Positions 15,183 to 23,653 of a stretch of DNA of 38,066 nucleotides are shown one piece after another; position 1 is the stretch's first letter; the number at the start of each line of letters is the position of its first letter. The notes beneath the pieces were generated by a model, which made no database searches, was not told where the DNA came from, and saw only the letters and a list, made by a program, of their open reading frames with translations. The DNA is taken from assembly GCF_900566085.1 (NCBI RefSeq), contig NZ_UPHT01000169.1:1-38066 (forward strand). Reading direction: 5' to 3'. Position numbers and translations under genes: made by a program. The stretch is from Mycobacterium attenuatum. GTDB taxonomy: Bacteria > Actinomycetota > Actinomycetes > Mycobacteriales > Mycobacteriaceae.

Positions 15183-16101
15183 ATCGGATCCGCGGGTCCA
15201 AGGCGGCATAGAGCAGGTCGACCGCCAGATTGGTGATCAGATAGATGGCTACCAGCACCGTCACGATCGACACCACCGTCGGCGCCTCCTGTCTGGTGAC
15301 CGCCTGGTACAGCACCCCGCCGACGCCGTGGATGTTGAAGATGCCTTCGGTCACAATGGCTCCGCCCATCAGCGCGCCCAAATCGGCGCCGAGGAACGTC
15401 ACCACCGGGATCAACGAGTTACGCAGGATGTGCACCGTCACCACCCGTGGCCGCGACAGCCCCTTCGCGGTGGCGGTGCGCACGTAATCCGCGTCGGCGT
15501 TGGCGGCCACCGCCGAACGGGTCAGTCGCACCACATAAGCGAAAGACACCGCGCCCAAAACGATCCCGGGCAACAGCAGCCGGCCGAATGTCGCCCGCCC
15601 CCCTACCGTGACCGGCGCCAGCCCCAGCTTCACGCCGAACAGAAACTGCGCGAGGAAGCCGAGTACGAATATCGGGACCGCGATGATGATAAGTCCGGTG
15701 ATCAGCACCGTGGCGTCAAACAGCCCGCCCTGGCGCAGGCCGGCGATCACGCCGAACCCGATACCCAGTACCGCCTCCACCACCAGCGCGATCAACGCCA
15801 GCCTGATCGTGACCGGAAACGCATGCGCCAGAACGGAACTGACTGGTAGACCGGAATAGGCGCGGCCTAGGTCGCCATGCAGCAGACCGCCCAGGTAGCG
15901 CAGATACTGCACCAGGAACGGGTCGTCGAGGTGATAGCGGGCGCGCAGCTGCGAGGCCACGGCGGGGGTCAGCGGCCGGTCGCCGGCGATCGCGGCCAGC
16001 GGGTCACCCGGCAACAGGAAGACCATGGCGTAGATCAGCAGCGTCGCGCCGAAAAAGACCGGCACCATCGCCGCGATCCGCCGCACCAGGTACCAACCCA
16101 T
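15175..16101 (-). CDS. dppB: Dipeptide ABC transporter permease DppB
   Basis: A 308-residue OppB-family permease. It starts MGWYLVRRIAAMVPVFFGAT and has the GDP loop (FLLPGDPLAAIAG), about six membrane helices and the EAA loop YVRTATAKGLSRPRVVTVHI. The C terminus LYAALDPRIRYG is typical of OppB. It starts at the ATG at 16101, one base after the dppA stop codon, in a compact dppABCD operon like Rv3665c of M. tuberculosis. Confidence 0.95.
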   Translation of the reverse strand: MGWYLVRRIAAMVPVFFGATLLIYAMVFLLPGDPLAAIAGDRPLTPAVASQLRARYHLDDPFLVQYLRYLGGLLHGDLGRAYSGLPVSSVLAHAFPVTIRLALIALVVEAVLGIGFGVIAGLRQGGLFDATVLITGLIIIAVPIFVLGFLAQFLFGVKLGLAPVTVGGRATFGRLLLPGIVLGAVSFAYVVRLTRSAVAANADADYVRTATAKGLSRPRVVTVHILRNSLIPVVTFLGADLGALMGGAIVTEGIFNIHGVGGVLYQAVTRQEAPTVVSIVTVLVAIYLITNLAVDLLYAALDPRIRYG

Positions 16102-16102
16102 G

Positions 16103-17710
16103 TCAAGCCTTGACGATGTTCTCGTAGTCGGGCAGACCGTTCCAGGTCACGTCGACATTGCTCACCTCGGTGGACCATCCGACGACGGCGATATTGTCCC
16201 ACAACGGTACAACGGGCATGTCGTGGAACAGGATTCGCTGCGCGTCGTTGACCAGCACGTGGGCCTCGGGCAGAGTGGCTGCCGCTTCGGCTCTGGCCAG
16301 CGCCGCATCGAAATCCCGGCTGGAGTAACCGACGTCATTGGAGCCCGCGCCGGCGGTATACAACGGCGCGAGAAACTCCACCATCGAGGGGTAGTCGCCC
16401 TGCCAGCCGGCGCGGAATGCGGTGTCGATGGTGCGGTTGGTGATCTGGGTGCGGAATCCGGCGAAGGTCGGCTGCGGCGCGCCGACGGCGTCGATGCCCA
16501 ACACGTTCTTGATGCTGTTGGCAACCGCGTCCACCCACTCCTGATGGCCGCTGTCGGCGTTGTAGGCGATGGCGTATCGGCCGTGCCACGGCGAAATAGC
16601 GTCGGCTTGGGCCCAAAGCTGGCGGGCCCGTTGCGGATTGAAGTCCAGGGCATCGCTACCGGGTATGTTCGGGTCGAAACCCGGCAGCGAGCGAGCGGTG
16701 AAATCACGGGCCGGGCTGCGGGTTCCATTGAAGATCTGCTGACAGATCTGCCGACGGTTGATGGCCGCCGACAACGCCAACCGGCGCAGCCGGCCCTCTT
16801 CACCGCCGAAATGCGGTAGCCGCAACGGCGTGTCCAGAGACTGGTTGACCGCCACCGGCCCACTGGTGGCGTGGTCACCCAGGTCGCGCCGGTAGATGGT
16901 CAGGGCCGTCGACGGAATCGTGTCCAGCACATCGAGATTGCCCGACAGCAGATCGGAGTAGGCGGTGTCGAGGTTGGCGTAGAACTCGAACCGCACACCC
17001 TTGTTGCGAGGATGGCGGTTGCCGTGGTAGTCGGGGTTGGCCACCAGGTCGATCCTGACGTTGTGTTCCCACGAGTCGCCGTCGGCTAACTTGTACGGAC
17101 CGTTGCCGATTGGGCTGCGGCCGAACGCCGCCATGTCGCGAAACGCCGCAGCCGGCAGTGGGTAAAAGGAGTTGTGACCCAGTCGCAGCGTGAAATCGAC
17201 GGTCGGCGCCTTGAGCCGCACCGTGAACTCGAGGTCGTTGACCACCTGCAACCCGGACATGGTGGTCCGCTTCGTATCACCGGAGGCTACCTCGTCGTAT
17301 CCCTCGATCGGGCTGAAAAACTGTTGCTGCAGTTGGGCATTGGTGCCCAGCGCCCCGTAGTTCCAGGCGTCGACGAACGAATGGGCCGTCACCGGTGAGC
17401 CGTCGGTGAACTCCCAGCCGGGTTTGAGGATGATGCGGTAGTTGACGTTGTCGGCGGTCTCGATGGACCGGGCGACCTCCGGTGACGGCTTGCCCCTGGC
17501 GTCGTAGGACACCAGGCCGGCGAAGAGCCGATCGATGATGCGGCCGCCGTAGCTGTCGTTGGTGCCCGTCGGGATCAGCGGGTTGGGCGGTTCCCCGCCG
17601 TTGACCAGCACCACATCGGGGCTCAGCAAGCCGCCGCCACAGCCGGACAGGCAGGCGACCGCCATTAATCCGGCGACCAGGACCGCCAGGGCGGCCCGCA
17701 TCCGACCCAT
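16103..17710 (-). CDS. dppA: Peptide-binding lipoprotein DppA (SBP family 5)
   Basis: A 535-residue lipoprotein. The signal peptide (MGRMRAALAVLVAGLMAVA) ends in the lipobox LSG-C24. The mature part has family 5 solute-binding features: NGGEPPNPLIPTGTND, IDRLFAGLVSYDARGKPSPEVA, WEFTDGSPVTAHSFVDAWNY and GNGPYKLADGDSWE. It captures di- or oligopeptides outside the membrane for DppBCD. In M. tuberculosis the Dpp system has been linked to peptide and heme-iron uptake. The ATG at 17710 is preceded by GAGGAG at about 8 nt. It is the first gene of the operon and divergent from the membrane-protein gene at 17868. Confidence 0.95.
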   Translation of the reverse strand: MGRMRAALAVLVAGLMAVACLSGCGGGLLSPDVVLVNGGEPPNPLIPTGTNDSYGGRIIDRLFAGLVSYDARGKPSPEVARSIETADNVNYRIILKPGWEFTDGSPVTAHSFVDAWNYGALGTNAQLQQQFFSPIEGYDEVASGDTKRTTMSGLQVVNDLEFTVRLKAPTVDFTLRLGHNSFYPLPAAAFRDMAAFGRSPIGNGPYKLADGDSWEHNVRIDLVANPDYHGNRHPRNKGVRFEFYANLDTAYSDLLSGNLDVLDTIPSTALTIYRRDLGDHATSGPVAVNQSLDTPLRLPHFGGEEGRLRRLALSAAINRRQICQQIFNGTRSPARDFTARSLPGFDPNIPGSDALDFNPQRARQLWAQADAISPWHGRYAIAYNADSGHQEWVDAVANSIKNVLGIDAVGAPQPTFAGFRTQITNRTIDTAFRAGWQGDYPSMVEFLAPLYTAGAGSNDVGYSSRDFDAALARAEAAATLPEAHVLVNDAQRILFHDMPVVPLWDNIAVVGWSTEVSNVDVTWNGLPDYENIVKA

Positions 17711-17853
17711 GCCAGGCTCCTCGAGTGCTGTTGGTACCGGCTGTGATACAGGGCGCCGCGCGGGCGATTACAACGGCGATGACAGCATTGGCGCCCACCG
17801 TACCGGCACCGGTTGCTCCTCCGCACCGAAGTGCCGAAGCGGCCGCGACAATC

Positions 17854-17859
17854 TAGACT
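17854..17859 (+). promoter_or_regulatory. Putative -10 box for leaderless mRNA of the gene at 17868
   Basis: TAGACT fits TANNNT and ends 8 nt before the GTG at 17868, close to the spacing expected if transcription starts at or next to the start codon. No ribosome-binding site is visible before this GTG. Confidence 0.45.
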
Positions 17860-17867
17860 CCTCGCCC

Positions 17868-18709
17868 GTGATCGTCACACACCTTGCCGCAGAGAATGTC
17901 GCCGAACTGTCGGGCCGGCTGACAGTGCTGTTCGGTCTTCCCGCGGTCGGCGTGTTGTTGCTGGCGATCGGGTTTTGGGAGCGTTCCCGAAAGCGCTCAC
18001 GCCAGGCTGTGGGGTACCTGGCGCCAGGCTTTCCGCCCGGCGGTGCTTACCCGCACCCGCCTGGGCCGTATCCCGGCTATCCGCATCGGCCGCCGGCCGG
18101 TCCTCCGCGGCGCGACGGGTCGACGGCCACCGCGCTGATCAGCATCGGCGCGGTGATGCTGGCGCTGGGCGCGCTGGCATTTGTGGGGCAGCTGGCCCAT
18201 GTCGCATCTGAGGCGAAGACCTCCCGGCCGTCGTCGCCGAGCACGGGGCCGCCGATGCCGGCGTTTCGCCCGATCACCTCATTGGAGGTGGGCCAGTGCA
18301 TCGATCAGTTCAGCCTCGGCACCCGAATGCTCAGCGCCGGCCCCGGCGACTGCGCCGACGTGACCTCGACCTATGAAGTGGCTGCTAAGGGTGATGGAGA
18401 TGCGAAATGCCCGGACGGTCAGCGCGAGGGTTCGGTCTACGACGTGCTCACCGACAAGGGCGCCACGTTGTGTCTCGTCCTGAATTTGAAACAAGGTCAG
18501 TGCTACCTGCGAATGGAAGACCGAGCTCGCACCAGCTGCTCTCTCCGGTCGATTGTGACGACGTCCGGTACGCACAACTCAGAGTCGCCCAGCGCGTCGA
18601 CGGCAGTACCGGCACCGCACGCTGCCCGGATGGAGCGACGCTCATCAGCTACCCGTATCCGGCGCGGCTGTACTGCATGACACCCGTCGGGTCGCAGCCA
18701 CCGGGATAA
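17868..18709 (+). pseudogene. Two-membrane-segment secreted-domain protein, frameshifted near its 3' end
   Basis: From the GTG at 17868 the frame encodes an N-terminal membrane segment (LFGLPAVGVLLLAIGF), a Pro/Gly/Tyr-rich linker (PPGPYPGYPHRPPAGPP), a second membrane segment (TALISIGAVMLALGALAFVG) and an outer domain with VGQCIDQF, GDCADVTSTYEV and LVLNLKQGQCYL. After about 18520 this frame turns into unlikely Ser/Arg-rich sequence and stops at 18680. The natural continuation (LLSPVDCDDVRYAQLRVAQRVDG...ARCPDGATLISYPYPARLYC) lies in another frame and ends at the TAA 18707-18709, which overlaps the next ATG. This implies a 1-base loss (or 2-base gain) at about 18510-18545. Function is unknown. 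It could be a sequence error or a genuine mutation. Confidence 0.72.
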
Positions 18710-19257
18710 TGGCCGGCGTGCCCGGATTTCGCCTGCGCAGCAACTACCGCCTCGCGATCGCTGCGGCCACACTTGCCGTAGCCGCAGCCGCCCCGCTGAG
18801 TCCGCCGGCCGGCGCCGCGCCGGCCGATCAGCCACCGCCGTGCTCGGCGCAGCAACTCACCGTCACCGCCGGCCAACCGCAGGCCGCCGTGGGCCACCGC
18901 GCCGTCACGCTCACGTTCGCGCTCGCGGACGGCGCCACGGACTGCACGCTCAGCGGTTATCCCACCGTCGACTCGGGCGCGGGCGGCCCGCTCCTGCACG
19001 CCCAGCACACCCCGCGCGGCTACATGGGCGGCCTGCCCGCAACCGTCGACGTCGCGCCCACCGTCGCCCTGACGCAATCACAGCGTGCCCAGGCCGTCGT
19101 GGAAGGCACGGCCATCGACGGCGACGGCAACCCCTGCCCGACCTATACCGAATTGCGCGTCACACCCCCCGGCACCACCACGGCGCTCATCGTGCCGACC
19201 GGCATCGAGGCCTGCGAACTGCAGGTTCACCCGGTCGTTCTAGGCTCGCAAGAGTGA
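18709..19257 (+). CDS. Secreted DUF4232-type protein
   Basis: A 182-residue protein with an N-terminal signal peptide (RLAIAAATLAVAAAAPLSPPAGAAPA) and a mature domain of about 140 residues. PPPCSAQQLTVTAGQPQAA, VGHRAVTLTFALADGATDCTLSGYPTV and a Cys-containing end (EACELQVHPVVL) are typical of actinobacterial DUF4232 proteins, which are exported and of unknown function. The ATG at 18709 shares its A with the upstream TAA (TAATG), and its own stop overlaps the acs GTG (GTGA). It is thus part of a coupled three-gene unit with acs. I do not recall this gene upstream of acs in M. tuberculosis. Confidence 0.75.
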   Translation: MAGVPGFRLRSNYRLAIAAATLAVAAAAPLSPPAGAAPADQPPPCSAQQLTVTAGQPQAAVGHRAVTLTFALADGATDCTLSGYPTVDSGAGGPLLHAQHTPRGYMGGLPATVDVAPTVALTQSQRAQAVVEGTAIDGDGNPCPTYTELRVTPPGTTTALIVPTGIEACELQVHPVVLGSQE

Positions 19258-21206
19258 CCGAGACCTCCGCCGAAGTCCCGTCCTGCTACCCACCGCCGCA
19301 ACACTTCGTCGAGCAGGCGAACGCCCGCGAAGAGCTCTACCGCGAGGCCGAACAAGACCGCCTCGGCTTCTGGGCCAAGCAGGCCGAGCGGCTGTCCTGG
19401 GCGACACCGTTCACCGAGGTGCTGGATTGGTCCGATGCCCCGTTCGCCAGATGGTTCGTCGGCGGCAAACTCAATGTCGCCTACAACTGCCTGGATCGCC
19501 ACGTCGAAGCCGGCCACGGGGAGCGGGTCGCCATCTACTGGGAAGGCGAGCCCACCGATCACCGCCGCACCCTGACGTATGCCGAGCTGCTGACCCAGGT
19601 GTGCCAGGCGGCCAACGCGCTTGCCGGCCTCGGGCTGGTGGCCGGCGACCGGGTCGCCATCTACATGCCGCTGGTGCCCGAGGCCGTGATCGCCATGCTG
19701 GCTTGCGCCCGGCTGGGCATCATGCACACCGTCGTATTCGGCGGTTTCACCGCGCACGCGCTGCGCGCCCGGATCGCCGACGCCCAAGCCAAGGTGCTGA
19801 TCACCACCGACGGCCAGTACCGGCGCGGCAAGCCGATGCCGCTCAAAGACGCCGCCGACGAGGCGGTCAGCGACCCCGACAGCCCGATCGAGAACGTTAT
19901 AGTGGTGCGGCGCACGGGAATTGACGTCGCATGGAACGCCGATCGCGACCTGTGGTGGCACGACGTCGTCGGCTCGGCCGCACCCGAACACACACCGGAA
20001 GCGTTCGACTCCGAGCAGCCACTCTTTCTGCTGTACACGTCGGGCACCACCGGCAAGCCCAAGGGCATCCTGCATACCAGCGGCGGCTATCTGACACAGA
20101 GCCGCTACACGATGCACACCATTTTCGACGTCAAACCCGACATCGACGTCTTCTGGTGCACGGCCGACATCGGCTGGGTCACCGGCCACACCTATGGCGT
20201 CTACGGCCCGCTGTCCGCCGGGATCAGCGAAGTGCTCTACGAGGGCACTCCGAATACCCCCGACGAACACCGGCATTTCCAGATCATCGAAAGATACGGC
20301 GTCACAATCTATTACACTGCGCCGACGTTGATCCGGACGTTCATGAAATGGGGCCGCGACGTTCCGGACGCCCACGATCTGTCCAGCCTGCGGCTGCTGG
20401 GGTCGGTCGGCGAGCCGATCAACCCGGAGGCGTGGCGCTGGTACCGCGACGTCATCGGCGCCGGACGCACACCGGTGGTGGACACCTGGTGGCAAACCGA
20501 GACCGGCTCGGCAATGATCTCGCCGCTGCCCGGTGTCGCAGCGGCCAAGCCCGGTTCGGCCATGACGCCGCTGCCCGGCATCTCGGCCAAGATCGTCGAT
20601 GACCACGGCGATCCGATGGAACCCGACACCGAAGGCGGCGAGCACATCACCGGATACCTTGTCCTGGACCAACCGTGGCCGTCGATGTTGCGTGGCATCT
20701 GGGGTGATCCCGCGCGGTACCACTACGCCTACTGGTCGAAATACCCAGACAAGGGCTATTACTTCGCCGGCGACGGCGCTCGCATCGATGCCGACGGCGC
20801 GATCTGGGTCCTGGGCCGCATCGACGACGTGATGAACGTGTCCGGGCACCGCATTTCCACCGCCGAGGTGGAATCGGCGCTCGTCGGCCATCATGGGGTG
20901 GCCGAGGCGGCCGTCGTCGGGGTCACCGACGAGACCACCACCCAGGCCATCTGCGCGTTCGTGGTGCTCTGCGCCAACTACGAACCCGACGACGGCACCG
21001 TCGAAGAGCTGCGCTCCGAAGTGGCACGCGAGATTTCACCGATTGCCCGGCCCCGTGAGGTCCATGTGGTGCCCGAACTCCCCAAGACCCGCAGCGGCAA
21101 GATCATGCGCAGGCTGCTGCGTGACGTCGCCGAGAACCGGGAGCTCGGTGATACGTCGACGCTGCTAGATCCCGGAGTGTTCGACGCGATCCGGGCCGCC
21201 ACATAG
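19254..21206 (+). CDS. acs: Acetyl-CoA synthetase
   Basis: A 650-residue AMP-forming acetate:CoA ligase (M. tuberculosis Rv3667 is 651 aa). The AMP-binding motif YTSGTTGKPKG begins at 261, WWQTETGS is at 412-419, and the hinge and C-terminal domain carry YYFAGDGARIDADGAIWVLGRIDD and SGHRIST. Lys616 in KTRSGKIMRR is the catalytic lysine that in M. tuberculosis is reversibly acetylated by a cAMP-controlled acetyltransferase to switch the enzyme off. It converts acetate to acetyl-CoA. I chose the GTG at 19254 because it aligns with known Acs and overlaps the upstream stop (GTGA). It converges on the serine protease gene with 12 bp between. Confidence 0.97.
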   Translation: MTETSAEVPSCYPPPQHFVEQANAREELYREAEQDRLGFWAKQAERLSWATPFTEVLDWSDAPFARWFVGGKLNVAYNCLDRHVEAGHGERVAIYWEGEPTDHRRTLTYAELLTQVCQAANALAGLGLVAGDRVAIYMPLVPEAVIAMLACARLGIMHTVVFGGFTAHALRARIADAQAKVLITTDGQYRRGKPMPLKDAADEAVSDPDSPIENVIVVRRTGIDVAWNADRDLWWHDVVGSAAPEHTPEAFDSEQPLFLLYTSGTTGKPKGILHTSGGYLTQSRYTMHTIFDVKPDIDVFWCTADIGWVTGHTYGVYGPLSAGISEVLYEGTPNTPDEHRHFQIIERYGVTIYYTAPTLIRTFMKWGRDVPDAHDLSSLRLLGSVGEPINPEAWRWYRDVIGAGRTPVVDTWWQTETGSAMISPLPGVAAAKPGSAMTPLPGISAKIVDDHGDPMEPDTEGGEHITGYLVLDQPWPSMLRGIWGDPARYHYAYWSKYPDKGYYFAGDGARIDADGAIWVLGRIDDVMNVSGHRISTAEVESALVGHHGVAEAAVVGVTDETTTQAICAFVVLCANYEPDDGTVEELRSEVAREISPIARPREVHVVPELPKTRSGKIMRRLLRDVAENRELGDTSTLLDPGVFDAIRAAT

Positions 21207-21218
21207 CTGCTGCGCAGC

Positions 21219-21917
21219 TCAGCCCGCGATCGGGACGAAGTCCGAGCCGGGCCGGTTCTTGGCGTTGATGTCGGCCAGGTCGGCGTTGATCGACATCACC
21301 ACCGCCGGGGTGTGCAGCGGAATGTATTTGGTGACGCAGCCGGGCAGGTTCTCGCTGAAGGCGCCGTGGATCATCCCGACCAGCAGGTTGTCGACGGTCA
21401 CCGGCGCGCCGGAGTCGCCGGGGCCGCCACAAACCTGCATCACGATGGTGCCCGGGTCCTGGCCCGGACCCCAGGTGACCCCGCACGAGTTACCGGTGGA
21501 TCGCCCTTGTTTGCAAGCGATCTGGCCGAATGTCGGATCGGGGCCGATGCCGTTGATAGCAAAGCCGTTGAAGTCGGCCACCGGCGTCACCTTGGCCGGG
21601 TCGAATTTGATCACCGCGTAGTCGAGGCCGTCGTTGCCGGCGACCATCGTGCCCACGGTGCCTTTGGCCTCGGCCCCCTCGGCGGCGACGGGCGCGCCGG
21701 GGCCGCCACAGTGCGCGGAGCTGAATCCGATGAGATCGCCGTTCCTGTCGTGGCCGATGGTGGTCAAGGTGCACAGCGTGCCCCCGTTGACGACGATGCC
21801 CGCACCGCCGCCCAACGGAACCTTGTCGTCGGCCGTCGCGGTGCCCGCGGGGAGAAACACCATGGCCGAGGACACGGCCACGATCGCCGCGGTGAAGCAG
21901 CGGCGCGCCGTCTGCAC
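21219..21917 (-). CDS. Secreted chymotrypsin-like serine protease (Rv3668c)
   Basis: A 232-residue protein, the same length as M. tuberculosis Rv3668c. A signal peptide spans about residues 1-29 (AAIVAVSSAMVFLPAGTATA). The S1-type triad is visible: His69 in SSAHCGG, Asp99 in GLDYAVIKF and Ser169 in GGPGDSGAPV. Several cysteines (49, 70, 135, 145, 163) suggest disulfides. It is expected to be exported and possibly processed; the substrate is unknown. I chose the GTG at 21917 because GGGAG lies about 8 nt upstream and it gives the known N terminus; the frame is open for 14 more codons. Confidence 0.88.
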   Translation of the reverse strand: MQTARRCFTAAIVAVSSAMVFLPAGTATADDKVPLGGGAGIVVNGGTLCTLTTIGHDRNGDLIGFSSAHCGGPGAPVAAEGAEAKGTVGTMVAGNDGLDYAVIKFDPAKVTPVADFNGFAINGIGPDPTFGQIACKQGRSTGNSCGVTWGPGQDPGTIVMQVCGGPGDSGAPVTVDNLLVGMIHGAFSENLPGCVTKYIPLHTPAVVMSINADLADINAKNRPGSDFVPIAG

Positions 21918-22165
21918 AGTGGTACTCCCGTCGGTGGTGGGACATCTACCGGACATCACCGGACATCAAAGGGCAGATGCGCCAGTGTAGATGATCGTCA
22001 GATTACGTCGATGCGGTTAAGTGTGGCCGTGGGCAGTCAATTTATGAGGTTGAAACCGCCCGGTACCTCACGGTCTTCGGCTGGCCTCGTATGGCACCGA
22101 AGCGCATGGCAACATAAACCGCGACTACCGCGAAACCGGGGCCCGTCAAAGCGAGAGGATCGTCT

Positions 22166-22684
22166 GTGAGCAAACCTGATCGCCAGACCGGTGTGCCCAG
22201 CACGCTGACCACGATTCCGTTGGCCGACCCGCACGCCCGGCCCGGTGAGCCGTCGATCGGTGACCTGATCAAAGACGCCACAACCCAGATGTCGACACTG
22301 CTGCGGGCCGAGATCGAGCTGGCCCGAGCTGAGATCACCCGCGACGTCAAGAAGGGCCTGACGGGCAGCGTGTTCTTTATCGCCGCGCTGGTGGTGCTGT
22401 TCTATTCGACCTTCTTCCTATTTTTCTTCCTTGCCGAACTGCTCGATTCCTGGCTGTGGCGCTGGGCGGCATTTCTGATCGTGTTCGCCCTGATGGTGGT
22501 GACCACCGTCGTGCTCGCCCTGTTGGGTTTCCTGAAGGTCCGCCGGATCCGGGGACCGCGCCAGACCATCGAGTCGGTCAAGGAGACCCGCACGGCGCTC
22601 ATGCCGGGCCACGACAAGACCCCGGCCGTAACCCGCCCTGACGCACCCGAGGGCAAGACGCCCACCGATCCGTCGGGCTGGTAA
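22166..22684 (+). CDS. Holin-X / DUF1469-type membrane protein (Rv3669)
   Basis: A 172-residue protein with a polar N terminus and the family motif SIGDLIKDATTQMSTLLRAEIELARAEI. A KK-rich segment leads into two membrane helices (GSVFFIAALVVLFYSTFFLFFFLAELL and WAAFLIVFALMVVTTVVLALLGF), followed by a basic and proline-rich cytoplasmic tail. This is the actinobacterial Holin-X superfamily III / phage-holin-like fold; despite the name there is no evidence of lysis function. The GTG at 22166 has GAGAGGA upstream. The ephE start follows directly after the stop codon, so the two are co-translated. The 248 bp upstream are shared with the divergent protease gene and show no other feature. Confidence 0.85.
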   Translation: MSKPDRQTGVPSTLTTIPLADPHARPGEPSIGDLIKDATTQMSTLLRAEIELARAEITRDVKKGLTGSVFFIAALVVLFYSTFFLFFFLAELLDSWLWRWAAFLIVFALMVVTTVVLALLGFLKVRRIRGPRQTIESVKETRTALMPGHDKTPAVTRPDAPEGKTPTDPSGW

Positions 22685-23653
22685 ATGCCGGCACCAGATC
22701 CGTCGATGACCCGCATCGACGGGCCATGGCGGCATCTGGACGTGCACGCCAACGGCATCCGGTTCCATGTCGTCGAAGCCATTCCGACCGACCCCGACGC
22801 GGCGGAGCCGGCCATACCGGCGATGGCGCGGCCCCTGGTGATGCTGTTACACGGATTCGGTTCGTTTTGGTGGTCGTGGCGTCATCAGCTGCGCGGACTG
22901 ACCAGTGCCCGGGTGGTCGCGGTCGACCTGCGCGGCTACGGCGGCAGCGACAAACCACCCCGCGGCTACGACGGCTGGACCCTGGCCGGTGACACGGCCG
23001 GACTGATCCGCGCGCTGGGACACTCGTCGGCGACGCTGGTCGGTCACGCCGACGGCGGGCTTGCGTGCTGGACCACCGCGCTGCTGCACTCCCGGCTGGT
23101 GCGCGCCATCGCGCTGATCAGCTCGCCGCACCCGGCCGCGCTGCGCCGCTCCACCCTGACCAGGCGGGACCAGGGCCGCGCGCTGTTGCCGACATTGCTG
23201 CGCTACCAGGTACCGCTGTGGCCCGAGCGACTGCTGACCCGCGATGACGCGGCCGAGATCGAGCGCCTGGTCTGTCTCCGCAGCAACGCCAAATGGGTTG
23301 CCTCCGAAGACTTTTCGCAGGCCATCGGTTATCTGCGGCAGGCGATCCGGATTCCGGCCGCCGCGCACTCCGCGTTGGAATACCAGCGTTGGGCGGTGCG
23401 CAGTCAGCTGCGCGGCGAAGGCCGGCGCTTCATGAAGTCGATGCGCCGGCAGCTCGGGGTGCCGTTGCTGCACTTACGTGGTGACGCCGATCCCTACGTG
23501 CTGGCGGATCCGGTCGAGCGCACCCAGCGTTACGCGCCGCACGGACGCTACATATCCGTGGCCGGCGCCGGGCATTTCAGCCACGAAGAAGCACCCGAGG
23601 AGGTCAACCGTCAGCTGGCGCGGTTCCTCGATCAGGTACACCGGCTCAGCTGA
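22685..23653 (+). CDS. ephE: Alpha/beta-hydrolase, epoxide hydrolase-like (Rv3670)
   Basis: A 322-residue alpha/beta-hydrolase. The oxyanion HG motif is LLHGFGSFWWSW. The nucleophile elbow VGHADGG carries Asp123 as in epoxide hydrolases (GHDWGG class). The acid is Asp267 or Asp269 in RGDADPYV, and the base is His297 in GAGHFSHEE. It is close to M. tuberculosis EphE. Epoxide hydrolases open epoxides on lipids or xenobiotics; the substrate is unknown. The ATG at 22685 directly follows the Holin-X gene stop. Its 3' end overlaps the end of convergent marP by 8 bp. Confidence 0.9.
   Translation: MPAPDPSMTRIDGPWRHLDVHANGIRFHVVEAIPTDPDAAEPAIPAMARPLVMLLHGFGSFWWSWRHQLRGLTSARVVAVDLRGYGGSDKPPRGYDGWTLAGDTAGLIRALGHSSATLVGHADGGLACWTTALLHSRLVRAIALISSPHPAALRRSTLTRRDQGRALLPTLLRYQVPLWPERLLTRDDAAEIERLVCLRSNAKWVASEDFSQAIGYLRQAIRIPAAAHSALEYQRWAVRSQLRGEGRRFMKSMRRQLGVPLLHLRGDADPYVLADPVERTQRYAPHGRYISVAGAGHFSHEEAPEEVNRQLARFLDQVHRLS

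Noticed and set aside
19227..20894. A 555-codon open frame antisense to acs
   Set aside because: A typical shadow frame in high-GC DNA with third-position G/C; acs on the other strand is unambiguous.
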